Origin: a bacterium
GTDB lineage: Bacteria > SM23-81 > DAOVCL01
Reading direction: 5' to 3'
Assembly (NCBI GenBank): GCA_029932675.1
Contig: JAOZPP010000078.1
Coordinates: 7,222-15,719 of the forward strand
DNA: 8,498 bases
Shown here: piece after piece, positions 1 to 4,747 of the stretch
Position numbering within the stretch: position 1 is the first letter of the stretch
Layout of the letters: the number at the start of each line of letters is the position of its first letter
Notes under the pieces: generated by a model
What the model saw: only the letters and a program-made list of their open reading frames with translations
Told to the model about the DNA's origin: nothing
Databases searched by the model: none
Position numbers and translations under genes: made by a program

Positions 1-55
1 TGATTGGCATGCTTAGCTGCTTATTCCTATTGAATGTCTCAATGGGGAGCGGTTT
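1..55 (+). repeat. 55-bp perfect direct repeat in the peptide leaders, copy 1
   Basis: Bases 1-55 are identical to 489-543. They cover most of the signal-peptide coding region of the two small peptide genes. Identity stops abruptly at base 56 (T against C at 544), after which the pre-cleavage region diverges. The repeat begins exactly at the window edge, so its true left end is not visible. Confidence 0.9.
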
Positions 56-230
56 TTTGACTGCCCAGAAGGCAGTAGCTGACGATATGATGCCTTGGAC
101 TAAGCTCTGGCATGCGTTCAGGCGAGTTAGCTCGATCTATGACTATGAGTTTTGGTTTACAGACGAAAATGGAATAAGGCATCTTGTTGTTGTCTGCCAT
201 GGATGGGGATTTACCTGCCTTTTCCATTAG
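1..230 (+). CDS. Small secreted peptide with C-terminal CHGWGFTC motif, copy 1 (5' end outside window)
   Basis: The reading frame is open from the first base. By comparison with the downstream copy, about 10 residues (through M-Q-S-K-I-L-R-V-V-V) lie left of the window, so the ATG at 9 is internal. The full protein would be about 85 aa. A hydrophobic segment (LSCLFLLNVS) is followed by A-V-A, a plausible signal peptidase I site, leaving a mature peptide of about 49 aa that ends CHGWGFTC plus LFH. The Cys-X6-Cys pair near the C-terminus, the S-I-Y-D-Y-E block and N-G-I-x-H are shared with the second copy; the region just after the signal peptide is not. I do not recognise the family. The two cysteines and the nearby thioredoxin-like gene suggest an exported disulfide-containing peptide (inference). 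It could be a signalling peptide, a toxin or a modified peptide precursor. Confidence 0.75.
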   Translation, partial: IGMLSCLFLLNVSMGSGFLTAQKAVADDMMPWTKLWHAFRRVSSIYDYEFWFTDENGIRHLVVVCHGWGFTCLFH

Positions 231-444
231 GTGAGAAAAACCGAGGCGGCACAGCAGTGAGAACTGAATAATTCGGGACCCTGGATAAAAAGAGAACTCT
301 TAGGTGAACCAATCAGCTTCTTCGATCTGGCCGTGACAGAACTTGGTTCTGCCACTTTAGAAGAGAATCTTTTGGTCAGCGGCTACCGATTTCTTGCTTA
401 AGCGTCACATTGTTGATAATTTTCCAGGGTCCCAGGTTAAAGGG
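231..444 (+). other. Intergenic spacer between the tandem peptide genes, bounded by an inverted repeat
   Basis: I see no gene here. An 11-bp perfect inverted repeat (275-285 against 423-433) encloses about 137 bp, and inside it a small hairpin CAGAAC-TTG-GTTCTG lies at 337-351. The arrangement is compatible with a small non-autonomous repeat element or a structured spacer RNA. There are no flanking target duplications that I can see, so mobility is only a possibility. Confidence 0.4.
271..289 (+). repeat. Post-gene direct repeat ATTCGGGACCCTGGATAAA, copy 1
   Basis: This 19-base motif lies 40 bp after the stop of the first peptide gene. It recurs with one change (A to G) at 746-764, 27 bp after the stop of the second peptide gene. 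Its core GGGACCCTGGA (275-285) also occurs inverted at 423-433 (TCCAGGGTCCC), just before the SD of the second peptide gene. It may be the residue of a duplicated gene unit, or a small repeat that travels with these peptide genes. Confidence 0.7.
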
Positions 445-460
445 AAGGAGGTGAGTAAAG

Positions 461-718
461 ATGCAAAGCAAAATCCTTAGAGTGGTAGTGATTGGCATGC
501 TTAGCTGCTTATTCCTATTGAATGTCTCAATGGGGAGCGGTTTCCTTGCCCCGCAAAAGGCCGTTGCCGGGCCGGATGGTTGGTGGATCCATAAACTGCT
601 TCATGCCATTACCGGAGAATATTTCTCAATCTTTGACTATGAATACCTGGTTATAGACCAAAATGGAATAGAGCATTATGTTGTTATTTGCCATGGATGG
701 GGATTCACTTGCTACTGA
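461..718 (+). CDS. Small secreted peptide with C-terminal CHGWGFTC motif, copy 2
   Basis: An 85-aa protein. The start is firm: a full-consensus SD AAGGAGGTGA lies at 445-454, six bases before the ATG. Residues 1-10 (MQSKILRVVV) are the n-region, residues 11-29 are hydrophobic, and A-V-A at 34-36 is a likely signal peptidase I site giving a 49-aa mature peptide starting GPDGWW. The end is V-V-I-CHGWGFTC-Y with a Cys-X6-Cys pair. Compared with copy 1, the leader is identical in DNA, residues about 30-55 vary, and the last 30 residues are conserved (I-F-D-Y-E, D-Q-N-G-I, CHGWGFTC). The gene stands 68 bp before the propeller and redoxin genes on the same strand, likely one transcript. Cys16 in the signal peptide has no proper lipobox. 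Family unrecognised; loosely comparable in size and context to NVEALA peptides of Bacteroides, which I recall from memory only. Confidence 0.85.
   Translation: MQSKILRVVVIGMLSCLFLLNVSMGSGFLAPQKAVAGPDGWWIHKLLHAITGEYFSIFDYEYLVIDQNGIEHYVVICHGWGFTCY
489..543 (+). repeat. 55-bp perfect direct repeat in the peptide leaders, copy 2
   Basis: Identical to bases 1-55. It encodes the hydrophobic core of the signal peptide. The absence of even synonymous differences, next to strongly diverged flanking codons, points to recent duplication or gene conversion limited to the leader. Confidence 0.9.
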
Positions 719-745
719 ACGAAAAGAGGTAGGGTAAATTTAAAC

Positions 746-764
746 ATTCGGGGCCCTGGATAAA
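746..764 (+). repeat. Post-gene direct repeat ATTCGGGGCCCTGGATAAA, copy 2
   Basis: Matches 271-289 at 18 of 19 bases and lies at an equivalent place after a peptide gene stop, just ahead of the SD of the propeller gene. The single change creates a GGGGCCC core containing the palindrome GGGCCC. Confidence 0.7.
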
Positions 765-786
765 CCTAAGAAAGGAGAAGACAAAT

Positions 787-1977
787 ATGAAGACGCTCAA
801 TTTCATTGCGTACCTATCCACAGTAAGTTTTGCCGCAATTCTTATCGGTGGCAGATTTGGATTTTCCCTTGCTGGTTCTAACAACGGCTACCTCGATCAA
901 TCCCCCCTCTTCCAGTCTACCTTCGTCCTGGAAAGGGAGGTAACTCTCAAAAGGGCTGTCGTTTTTTGGGGAATGGCCATTGATAACAAGGATCAAATTT
1001 GGGTTCTATATCTGAATTTTGGCAAGAAAGGGATTATCAAAAACCCTGAGGGAGGAATAGAGATTTTCACTCCCAAAGGAAAGCTCTTTAAAACTATAAA
1101 TTTGATCAAAGAGCCGTCCCTTAATGGCATTTTTGCCAAAGCGGGAAAGATTTACGCCTCTGCTGTAAGCAAGGATAAAGTCTATGTATTCAACCCCCAG
1201 GGAAAGAAAATCCGTGAGATTGAAATAAATCTTCCAATGGGCATCAGGGTAGATAATGATGGTAATTTGTACAAGGGAAGAAGAGAGTGGGTCAAGAGAG
1301 AAAAAAGAAAGGACCGCTACTTCAAGCATCAGAGAGAACTTACCTCGAGAGAGAAAAGCCTTGCGGAGTTAAGGAAAGAGGAAGCGGATATGGACTTCAA
1401 GGAGAAGTCTTTTTACATCCACAAATATGATTCCCTCGGCAACTACATCTGCTCCTTCTTCCCTGTAGAGGGAAAATTCAAGCGGTTACAACTTTACCAG
1501 GGGAGAGTTTATTTGGATATTGACGATGCTGACAATATCTATGCCGTCTGCCCGGTGAGCAAGGGAGTCTACAAGTTCTCACCCTCCGGAGAACTTCTAA
1601 CTGAGTTCACCCAGGTAGGCCCTGAATATAAACCTATTCCTTCCTATTTCGACAATGAAAACCTAAAGGGTAAAGATCGGTGGGAAGTGACCGAGAGATT
1701 CCACTCGGAATGCATCTCCCGTGAAGGGATATTCTGCTGGGATGACTATGTCATTGCTTTGCTCCGCCAGTCAGAAGAAAAAAGAGAAAGATATTTCTAC
1801 GACATCTATGATAGGGAAGGAAATCTCCTCTTGGGAGGGATTGAGTCCTCATATAAGCTTTTGACAATTGACCAGACCGGCCGGTTTTATTTTCTGATCC
1901 CCTCTTCAAGCAAGGGGGTAAGCAGAATTGGGATATTCAGACTCAACTTTAGCCAGAGGAGAAGAGAGGGCCAGTGA
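787..1977 (+). CDS. Exported six-bladed-type beta-propeller protein
   Basis: A 396-aa protein with an SD AAGGAG at 772-777, nine bases before the ATG. Residues about 5-29 form a signal peptide or N-terminal anchor, with possible cleavage after S-L-A at 29; there is no lipobox. The rest carries recurrent propeller strands of the NHL / 6-bladed type: G-M-A-I-D-N-K-D-Q-I-W (62-72), I-F-T-P-K-G-K-L (93-100), V-F-N-P-Q-G-K-K (134-141), G-I-R-V-D-N-D-G-N-L-Y (152-162), Y-D-S-L-G-N-Y (214-220), D-I-D-D-A-D-N-I-Y (244-252), F-S-P-S-G-E-L (264-270), and L-T-I-D-Q-T-G-R-F-Y (359-368). Residues about 165-207 are a very charged, probably helical insertion between strands, unusual for the fold. No catalytic residues are evident. 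It probably binds a ligand or partner in the periplasm or outside the cell. Its stop overlaps the next start, so the two are translationally coupled. Confidence 0.8.
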   Translation: MKTLNFIAYLSTVSFAAILIGGRFGFSLAGSNNGYLDQSPLFQSTFVLEREVTLKRAVVFWGMAIDNKDQIWVLYLNFGKKGIIKNPEGGIEIFTPKGKLFKTINLIKEPSLNGIFAKAGKIYASAVSKDKVYVFNPQGKKIREIEINLPMGIRVDNDGNLYKGRREWVKREKRKDRYFKHQRELTSREKSLAELRKEEADMDFKEKSFYIHKYDSLGNYICSFFPVEGKFKRLQLYQGRVYLDIDDADNIYAVCPVSKGVYKFSPSGELLTEFTQVGPEYKPIPSYFDNENLKGKDRWEVTERFHSECISREGIFCWDDYVIALLRQSEEKRERYFYDIYDREGNLLLGGIESSYKLLTIDQTGRFYFLIPSSSKGVSRIGIFRLNFSQRRREGQ

Positions 1978-2573
1978 TGTTAAGCAAGGACAAAATTTTC
2001 ATAGCCGGATTCATTCTGTTGATCTTTATGAACATAGGGGCACTATATAGAATTTGGGAATTACAAAAGGAGAGGAAGGAATGGCCCTTTATCCTGGATT
2101 TACACCAAAAGCTTGCCTCCGGAAATCTAAAATCATTGACCGGAGAGGAGATAGATTTGACCATACCTGACTCCCTCTTAACTCTGGTGATCTTCTTCTC
2201 GCCTTCAGATTGTGTGGGATGCTTGGAGGAGACCAAGGTATGGGAAAGCTTGCATGAGAAATTTAAGGGGTATGCACTGAAGGTTATTGGGGTAGCAAGC
2301 AGCTATAAACGCAATTCTGTGGAGAGATTTGTTCAAAAAGAGGGTTTGACCTTCCCCATCATATTCGATTATAAGGGGAAACAGACCCGCAAACTCGGCG
2401 TTCTCTTTACCCCTTTTAAGGTGGTCCTGAATCAATGGGGAGGGATCCTCTTTGCTGATCCACCCCATAAAGGAAGTGAAGATCAGGAAAAATTCGGTGA
2501 GATAGTTGAATATCTGGTGCAGAATAGGGAGATGTATTTTGTGGCCGGGCGGTTTGAGCCTTTTCTCAAATAG
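1977..2573 (+). CDS. Membrane-anchored thioredoxin-like (TlpA/redoxin) protein
   Basis: A 198-aa protein from the ATG at 1977, which overlaps the previous stop by one base (TGATG); a GTG at 1974 is an alternative start. GAGAGGG at 1964-1970 serves as SD. Residues about 7-25 form one membrane helix, followed by a charged linker, so the domain probably faces the periplasm. The thioredoxin fold is shown by F-F-S-P-S-D-CVGC-L-E-E with the redox cysteines at 79 and 82, by V-I-G-V-A (103-107), F-P-I-I-F-D (126-131), and the cis-proline loop T-P-F at 145-147. Family members reduce or oxidise disulfides of exported proteins, or mature c-type cytochromes. Nothing here points to cytochromes, so the two-cysteine peptides encoded just upstream are the natural candidate substrate (inference). 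An AhpC-like peroxidase role is less likely because of the CXXC. Confidence 0.82.
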   Translation: MLSKDKIFIAGFILLIFMNIGALYRIWELQKERKEWPFILDLHQKLASGNLKSLTGEEIDLTIPDSLLTLVIFFSPSDCVGCLEETKVWESLHEKFKGYALKVIGVASSYKRNSVERFVQKEGLTFPIIFDYKGKQTRKLGVLFTPFKVVLNQWGGILFADPPHKGSEDQEKFGEIVEYLVQNREMYFVAGRFEPFLK

Positions 2574-2624
2574 GATAAAAAAACGGCCCCGCAAAAATAT
2601 TTACAACTCCACCTGCAGCAGGGA

Positions 2625-2742
2625 TTTTTGACAGGATAAACGGGATCTGCTGGATTATATTCCAACCCAAGTGGCTTAAAGATAACCTGCGCGGTGTAGA
2701 AGTCTTACTTATCCTGGCCATCCTGTTAATCCTGTCCAAAAA
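2625..2742. repeat. Imperfect long inverted repeat built on ACAGGAT units, possible bidirectional terminator
   Basis: The left arm (2625-2660) contains GACAGGATAAACGGGAT and a further TGGAT. The right arm (about 2705-2742) is its approximate reverse complement, containing ATCCTG-TTAATCCTGTC. The arms match over most of about 36 bases and are separated by about 44 bp. Each arm is made of short spaced ACAGGAT-like units, a repeat type I recall as scattered through many environmental bacterial genomes. It starts about 50 bp after the redoxin stop, ends in an A-run on the + strand, and has a T-run at its left edge. It may therefore act as a transcription end signal in either direction (inference). 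Confidence 0.65.
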
Positions 2743-2852
2743 AGGAATCTCCTAAGCTTTCAAGTCGCCAAAAGCTATTAGTCCCTTTTAGAGCAGTTAC
2801 ACCCCTTTAAAACACCCCATAATACCTTCCCAAATGCTCTATTAGAAACTAT

Positions 2853-2883
2853 CTTCTGTAAACTTTTGGAAAGTTTACAGAAG
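2853..2883. repeat. Perfect 13-bp hairpin within the TGTAAAC cluster
   Basis: CTTCTGTAAACTT (2853-2865) and AAGTTTACAGAAG (2871-2883) are exact reverse complements around a 5-base TTGGA loop. No T-run follows directly, so it is not a standard terminator. It could be an operator dyad or an RNA hairpin. Confidence 0.8.
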
Positions 2884-2977
2884 TGTAAACTCCAAATCCA
2901 CCCTTATAACCTCCTGAAAAACTTGAGATTAAAAATGGGAGTTTACACTACAGGCTCTAAGTTAACAGTGGTTTACA
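2857..2977. promoter_or_regulatory. Cluster of five TGTAAAC / GTTTACA heptamers, possible operator array
   Basis: TGTAAAC occurs at 2857-2863 and 2884-2890, and its complement GTTTACA at 2873-2879, 2941-2947 and 2971-2977. The first two lie in the perfect 13-bp hairpin. The third and fourth are arms of an 11-bp inverted repeat (GTGTAAACTCC 2883-2893 and GGAGTTTACAC 2938-2948). The last lies inside a small TTAAC/GTTAA dyad (2962-2982). Clustered dyads of this kind are typical of binding sites for a regulator or replication-type protein. Which protein, if any, cannot be told from sequence. Confidence 0.5.
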
Positions 2978-3027
2978 GTTAATTGCATCTAAGGGATTTG
3001 AATCGAGTTTTATAACTCTTTGTATAT

Positions 3028-3064
3028 AGGCCACTTGGGGATTAACCTGAGTGGCCTTCTTTTT
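3028..3064 (+). terminator. Rho-independent-like terminator upstream of the sigma-54 promoter
   Basis: AGGCCACT (3028-3035) pairs perfectly with AGTGGCCT (3050-3057) around a 14-base loop and is followed by TCTTTTT (3058-3064). It would stop readthrough just before the downstream promoter. The loop is larger than usual, so its strength is uncertain. Confidence 0.6.
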
Positions 3065-3080
3065 GGCATAGAAATTGCAT
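3064..3080 (+). promoter_or_regulatory. Sigma-54 (RpoN) -24/-12 promoter
   Basis: TGGCATAGAAATTGCAT matches the RpoN consensus TGGCACG-N4-TTGC with exact spacing: GG at 3065-3066 and GC at 3077-3078, 12 bases apart. The only deviations are T and A in place of the C and G that follow TGGCA. The predicted transcript would start near 3090. Such promoters need an AAA+ activator, usually bound upstream; the TGTAAAC cluster, whose sites lie about 110-230 bp before the predicted start, is a possible activator site (inference). Confidence 0.65.
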
Positions 3081-3089
3081 ATATAACCT

Positions 3090-3346
3090 GCGGATAAGGT
3101 TTCACCAATTCCTTATCTCGTTGCTTTCCTCCAAAGGAAGGGGTGGGATGGGGTAGTCTTCCCTTCTCCACCCCTGGATTGATCTAAAGGTCCTTTATCC
3201 ACACTGAAATGCGGTAGAAGCTTTTCTACTCCTCCTGATTCGTTCCGGTTCGGAATAAGTAGCCGGGGTCATGGGGCCTCAGCCCCTTGGAGGAGGGACC
3301 CTAATTCCTTTCCTTACACCTAAAACCTGCTATGAAAGGAGGATAT
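3090..3346 (+). promoter_or_regulatory. Long structured 5' leader, possible cis-regulatory RNA or small RNA
   Basis: Between the sigma-54 promoter and the 48-codon gene, several stems can form: GATAAGG/CCTTATC (3093-3099 with 3111-3117), GGGGTGG/CCACCCC (3140-3146 with 3168-3174), GTAGAA/TTCTAC (3214-3219 with 3224-3229), TTCCG/CGGAA (3243-3247 with 3251-3255), and nested GGGTC/GACCC (3266-3270 with 3297-3301) around GGGGC/GCCCC (3273-3277 with 3282-3286). CCTCCT at 3231-3236 can pair either with the purine run at 3289-3295 or with the SD AGGAGG at 3337-3342, an anti-SD / anti-anti-SD arrangement. I match it to no known riboswitch class. Confidence 0.45.
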
Positions 3347-3493
3347 ATGGAGCCTAAGGGGAAAAAGCCGAAGTTCAAGTTGAGCTCAGAGCTTGACCAA
3401 GAGCCACCCCGAAAGAAGAAGGGAGTGTGGCAAAAGATTCTGGAAGTATTAGAACATGACCTTAGGAAGGGAGAGGAAAGAGAGGGAGAGTAG
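3347..3493 (+). CDS. Small highly charged protein of unknown function, 48 aa
   Basis: ATG at 3347 follows SD AAAGGAGG (3335-3342) by four bases, a strong initiation site. The protein begins MEPKGKKPKFKLSS, has a basic patch P-R-K-K-K (21-25) and then a probable amphipathic helix from about V27 (V-W-Q-K-I-L-E-V-L-E-H-D-L-R-K), ending in an acidic-basic tail. There is no signal peptide and no cysteine, so it is likely cytoplasmic. The candidate sigma-54 promoter and structured leader upstream suggest regulated expression. Family unrecognised. The main doubt is its length; the strong SD and helix pattern argue that it is real. Confidence 0.55.
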   Translation: MEPKGKKPKFKLSSELDQEPPRKKKGVWQKILEVLEHDLRKGEEREGE

Positions 3494-3505
3494 AGATCCC
3501 ACTGA

Positions 3506-3697
3506 TTGGCAAGGTCCCAGCCCATTAAGGAAAGATTGAAGATATGTCCCACATCAGGAGCATTTGGCAATTGGGGATTTGATGCAGGTTTAGCTCGCGC
3601 TAATAAGAAAGCTCTTGACAAAATATTAGCTATAGTGCTAAAATCGGGGCAATCAATAACCATCGGGATGACTAAGTTTCAAATGTGTTCCTACTGA
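3506..3697 (+). pseudogene. Doubtful 63-codon reading frame, possible gene remnant
   Basis: The frame is open from a TTG at 3506 to TGA at 3695-3697 and has protein-like content (KERLKICPTSGAFGNWGFDA, then a helix-like A-N-K-K-A-L-D-K-I-L-A-I-V-L-K). There is no SD and no ATG start. It lies in the same frame as the 48-codon gene, separated only by TAG at 3491 and TGA at 3503, so it could be the decayed 3' part of a longer gene. It may equally be chance. I recognise no family. The following stretch to 3738 shows nothing else. Confidence 0.25.
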
Positions 3698-3754
3698 TTA
3701 GGTGATGAACAAATTAGCTTAAATGACAACTCTTGGGTAAGGAGGTGAACACTT

Positions 3755-4582
3755 ATGAAACAGACAAAAATTCTCTTGGTCCTTCTCCTCCTGGCATTGC
3801 CCTTTAGCTTGGTCCAGGGGCAATATGAGTTTGAGATGCTCTATTGGTTTGGCCCAGCCGGGGGATACCCAGGGGAAAAGGGAGTCAAAATCCCACTCTT
3901 CTATGAGGCCAATCAGGAAGTAGAGGCTTTTAATTTTGAGCTGGAGGTTGACTCTACAAAGTTGAGCTTTGCGGACACCGCTGCCATTAAGGGAGCGCTA
4001 ATAGATTCTATATGCTCAAATCCCTTCCTGTGGGAGGTGGATGTCCAGGGGAATCACCTCTATGTGGGTTGTGTTCTCAGTATGACGGGCGGTATAACCC
4101 TCCCGGCTCAATCAGAGGAGGTGCCTCTTTTTGAAGTAATTCTGGATGTTAATCCGGATCTTATCCCACCCGATTCCACCATCCTGGACATAAAGGATGT
4201 AGGGTGGTGGCCAGTAAGTTGGTATCATGGTATTGATGGCACCTTCTACATCCATAAGGAAGGCTGTAGGGAGCAACCAGGGTATAGCCAACCCCGTCAA
4301 TTTGAGCTGGGACAGAATTGGCCCAATCCCTTCAACCCTACCACAACTATAAATTATGAATTGAGAATTAAGAGTTCCCCCCTCTACACCACCCTGAAGG
4401 TCTACAACATCTTGGGGCAGGAGGTGAGGACATTGGTGGATAAACCACAGAAAGGAGGGAGATATGAGGCAGTGTGGGATGGGAAGAGTAACAATGGGAT
4501 GGATGTAGCATCAGGAGTCTACCTCTATCAGCTTAAGGTAGGAAAGTTCAGTCAGACAAGGAAGATGGTGTTGATCAGGTGA
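3755..4582 (+). CDS. Secreted cohesin-like domain protein with T9SS C-terminal sorting domain
   Basis: A 275-aa protein. The start is fixed by the full SD AAGGAGGTGA (3739-3748), six bases before the ATG. Residues 1-22 are a classical signal peptide with cleavage near V-Q-G. Residues about 35-165 look like a cohesin-type beta-sandwich: K-I-P-L-F-Y (45-50), V-E-A-F-N-F-E-L-E-V-D-S-T-K-L (56-70), L-Y-V-G-C (102-106), and V-P-L-F-E-V-I-L-D-V (123-132). Residues 183-275 are the FlgD-Ig-like sorting domain: FELGQNWPNPFNP, L-K-V-Y-N-I-L-G-Q-E-V, W-D-G, G-V-Y-L-Y-Q-L, ending K-M-V-L-I-R. Cohesin folds bind dockerins or other protein partners, but no dockerin is visible here and this domain often appears alone in exported proteins of these phyla. 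The protein is probably exported and held at the cell surface or released. Its exact role is unknown. Confidence 0.8.
   Translation: MKQTKILLVLLLLALPFSLVQGQYEFEMLYWFGPAGGYPGEKGVKIPLFYEANQEVEAFNFELEVDSTKLSFADTAAIKGALIDSICSNPFLWEVDVQGNHLYVGCVLSMTGGITLPAQSEEVPLFEVILDVNPDLIPPDSTILDIKDVGWWPVSWYHGIDGTFYIHKEGCREQPGYSQPRQFELGQNWPNPFNPTTTINYELRIKSSPLYTTLKVYNILGQEVRTLVDKPQKGGRYEAVWDGKSNNGMDVASGVYLYQLKVGKFSQTRKMVLIR
4352..4380 (+). repeat. Heptamer-repeat insertion inside a sorting domain, copy 1
   Basis: An A+T-rich run of AATTATGAATTGAGAATTAA followed by GAGTTCCCC, built from diverged GAATTAA-type heptamers. It encodes N-Y-E-L-R-I-K-S-S-P. The same DNA recurs in the next two sorting domains (6041-6069 and 7588-7616). 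Confidence 0.6.
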
Positions 4583-4588
4583 AGAGGC

Positions 4589-4682
4589 CGTAGATCGTTG
4601 TTCGTCTATCGTAGATCGGGGCATCTGTCAGGGCAGGAGCCTTGACAGCACCTGAAATGCGTCAGAATCGGGGTTCTGACGC
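4589..4682. repeat. Intergenic repeat block: short direct repeat plus two hairpins
   Basis: CGTAGATCG occurs at 4589-4597 and 4610-4618. Two hairpins follow: CTGTCAGGG/CCTTGACAG (4625-4633 with 4640-4648, one G-T pair, 6-base loop) and GCGTCAGAA/TTCTGACGC (4659-4667 with 4674-4682, perfect 9 bp, 6-base loop). Their spacing and similar size resemble a REP-type pair. The second resembles the CAGAAC/GTTCTG hairpin at 337-351. There is no strong T-run, so termination is unlikely to be the main role. Confidence 0.55.
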
Positions 4683-4747
4683 CTCTGTGGGAACCTCGTT
4701 GGATGGTGGATTCAAAGAACTTTTTAGAAAAAGAAGGGGGAATGAGA

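Larger units (their letters stand above)
2574..3027 (+). other. Long non-coding region after the redoxin gene
   Basis: I find no convincing gene; the open frames on either strand lack SDs. The stretch holds the inverted repeat at 2625-2742 and the TGTAAAC/GTTTACA cluster at 2853-2982, both listed separately. Between them (2743-2852) I see nothing recognisable. Confidence 0.6.

Noticed and set aside
461-718. Lipoprotein or double-glycine leader in the small peptides
   Set aside because: Cys16 lies inside the hydrophobic core without a proper lipobox, and no Gly-Gly processing site precedes the mature region; A-V-A fits ordinary signal peptidase cleavage.
461-718. Heme-binding CXXCH in the peptide end
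   Set aside because: The motif is C-H-G-W-G-F-T-C; spacing and order do not match CXXCH.
2853-2982. CRISPR array from the repeated heptamers
   Set aside because: Repeat units are too short, irregularly spaced and in both orientations, with no spacer pattern or cas genes.
2998-3026. Sigma-70-like promoter TTGAAT-17-TGTATA
   Set aside because: Both boxes are weak, and it would run at once into the terminator-like hairpin at 3028-3064.
3195-3203. Perfect DnaA box TTATCCACA, which with the nearby heptamer cluster could suggest a replication origin
   Set aside because: It is a single box with no second copy nearby and no dnaA, dnaN or gidA-type genes; one site is within chance for a genome.
3301-3663. 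120-codon open frame on the minus strand
   Set aside because: It overlaps the + strand small gene, has no SD, and its composition is what the antisense of the purine-rich + strand gives.
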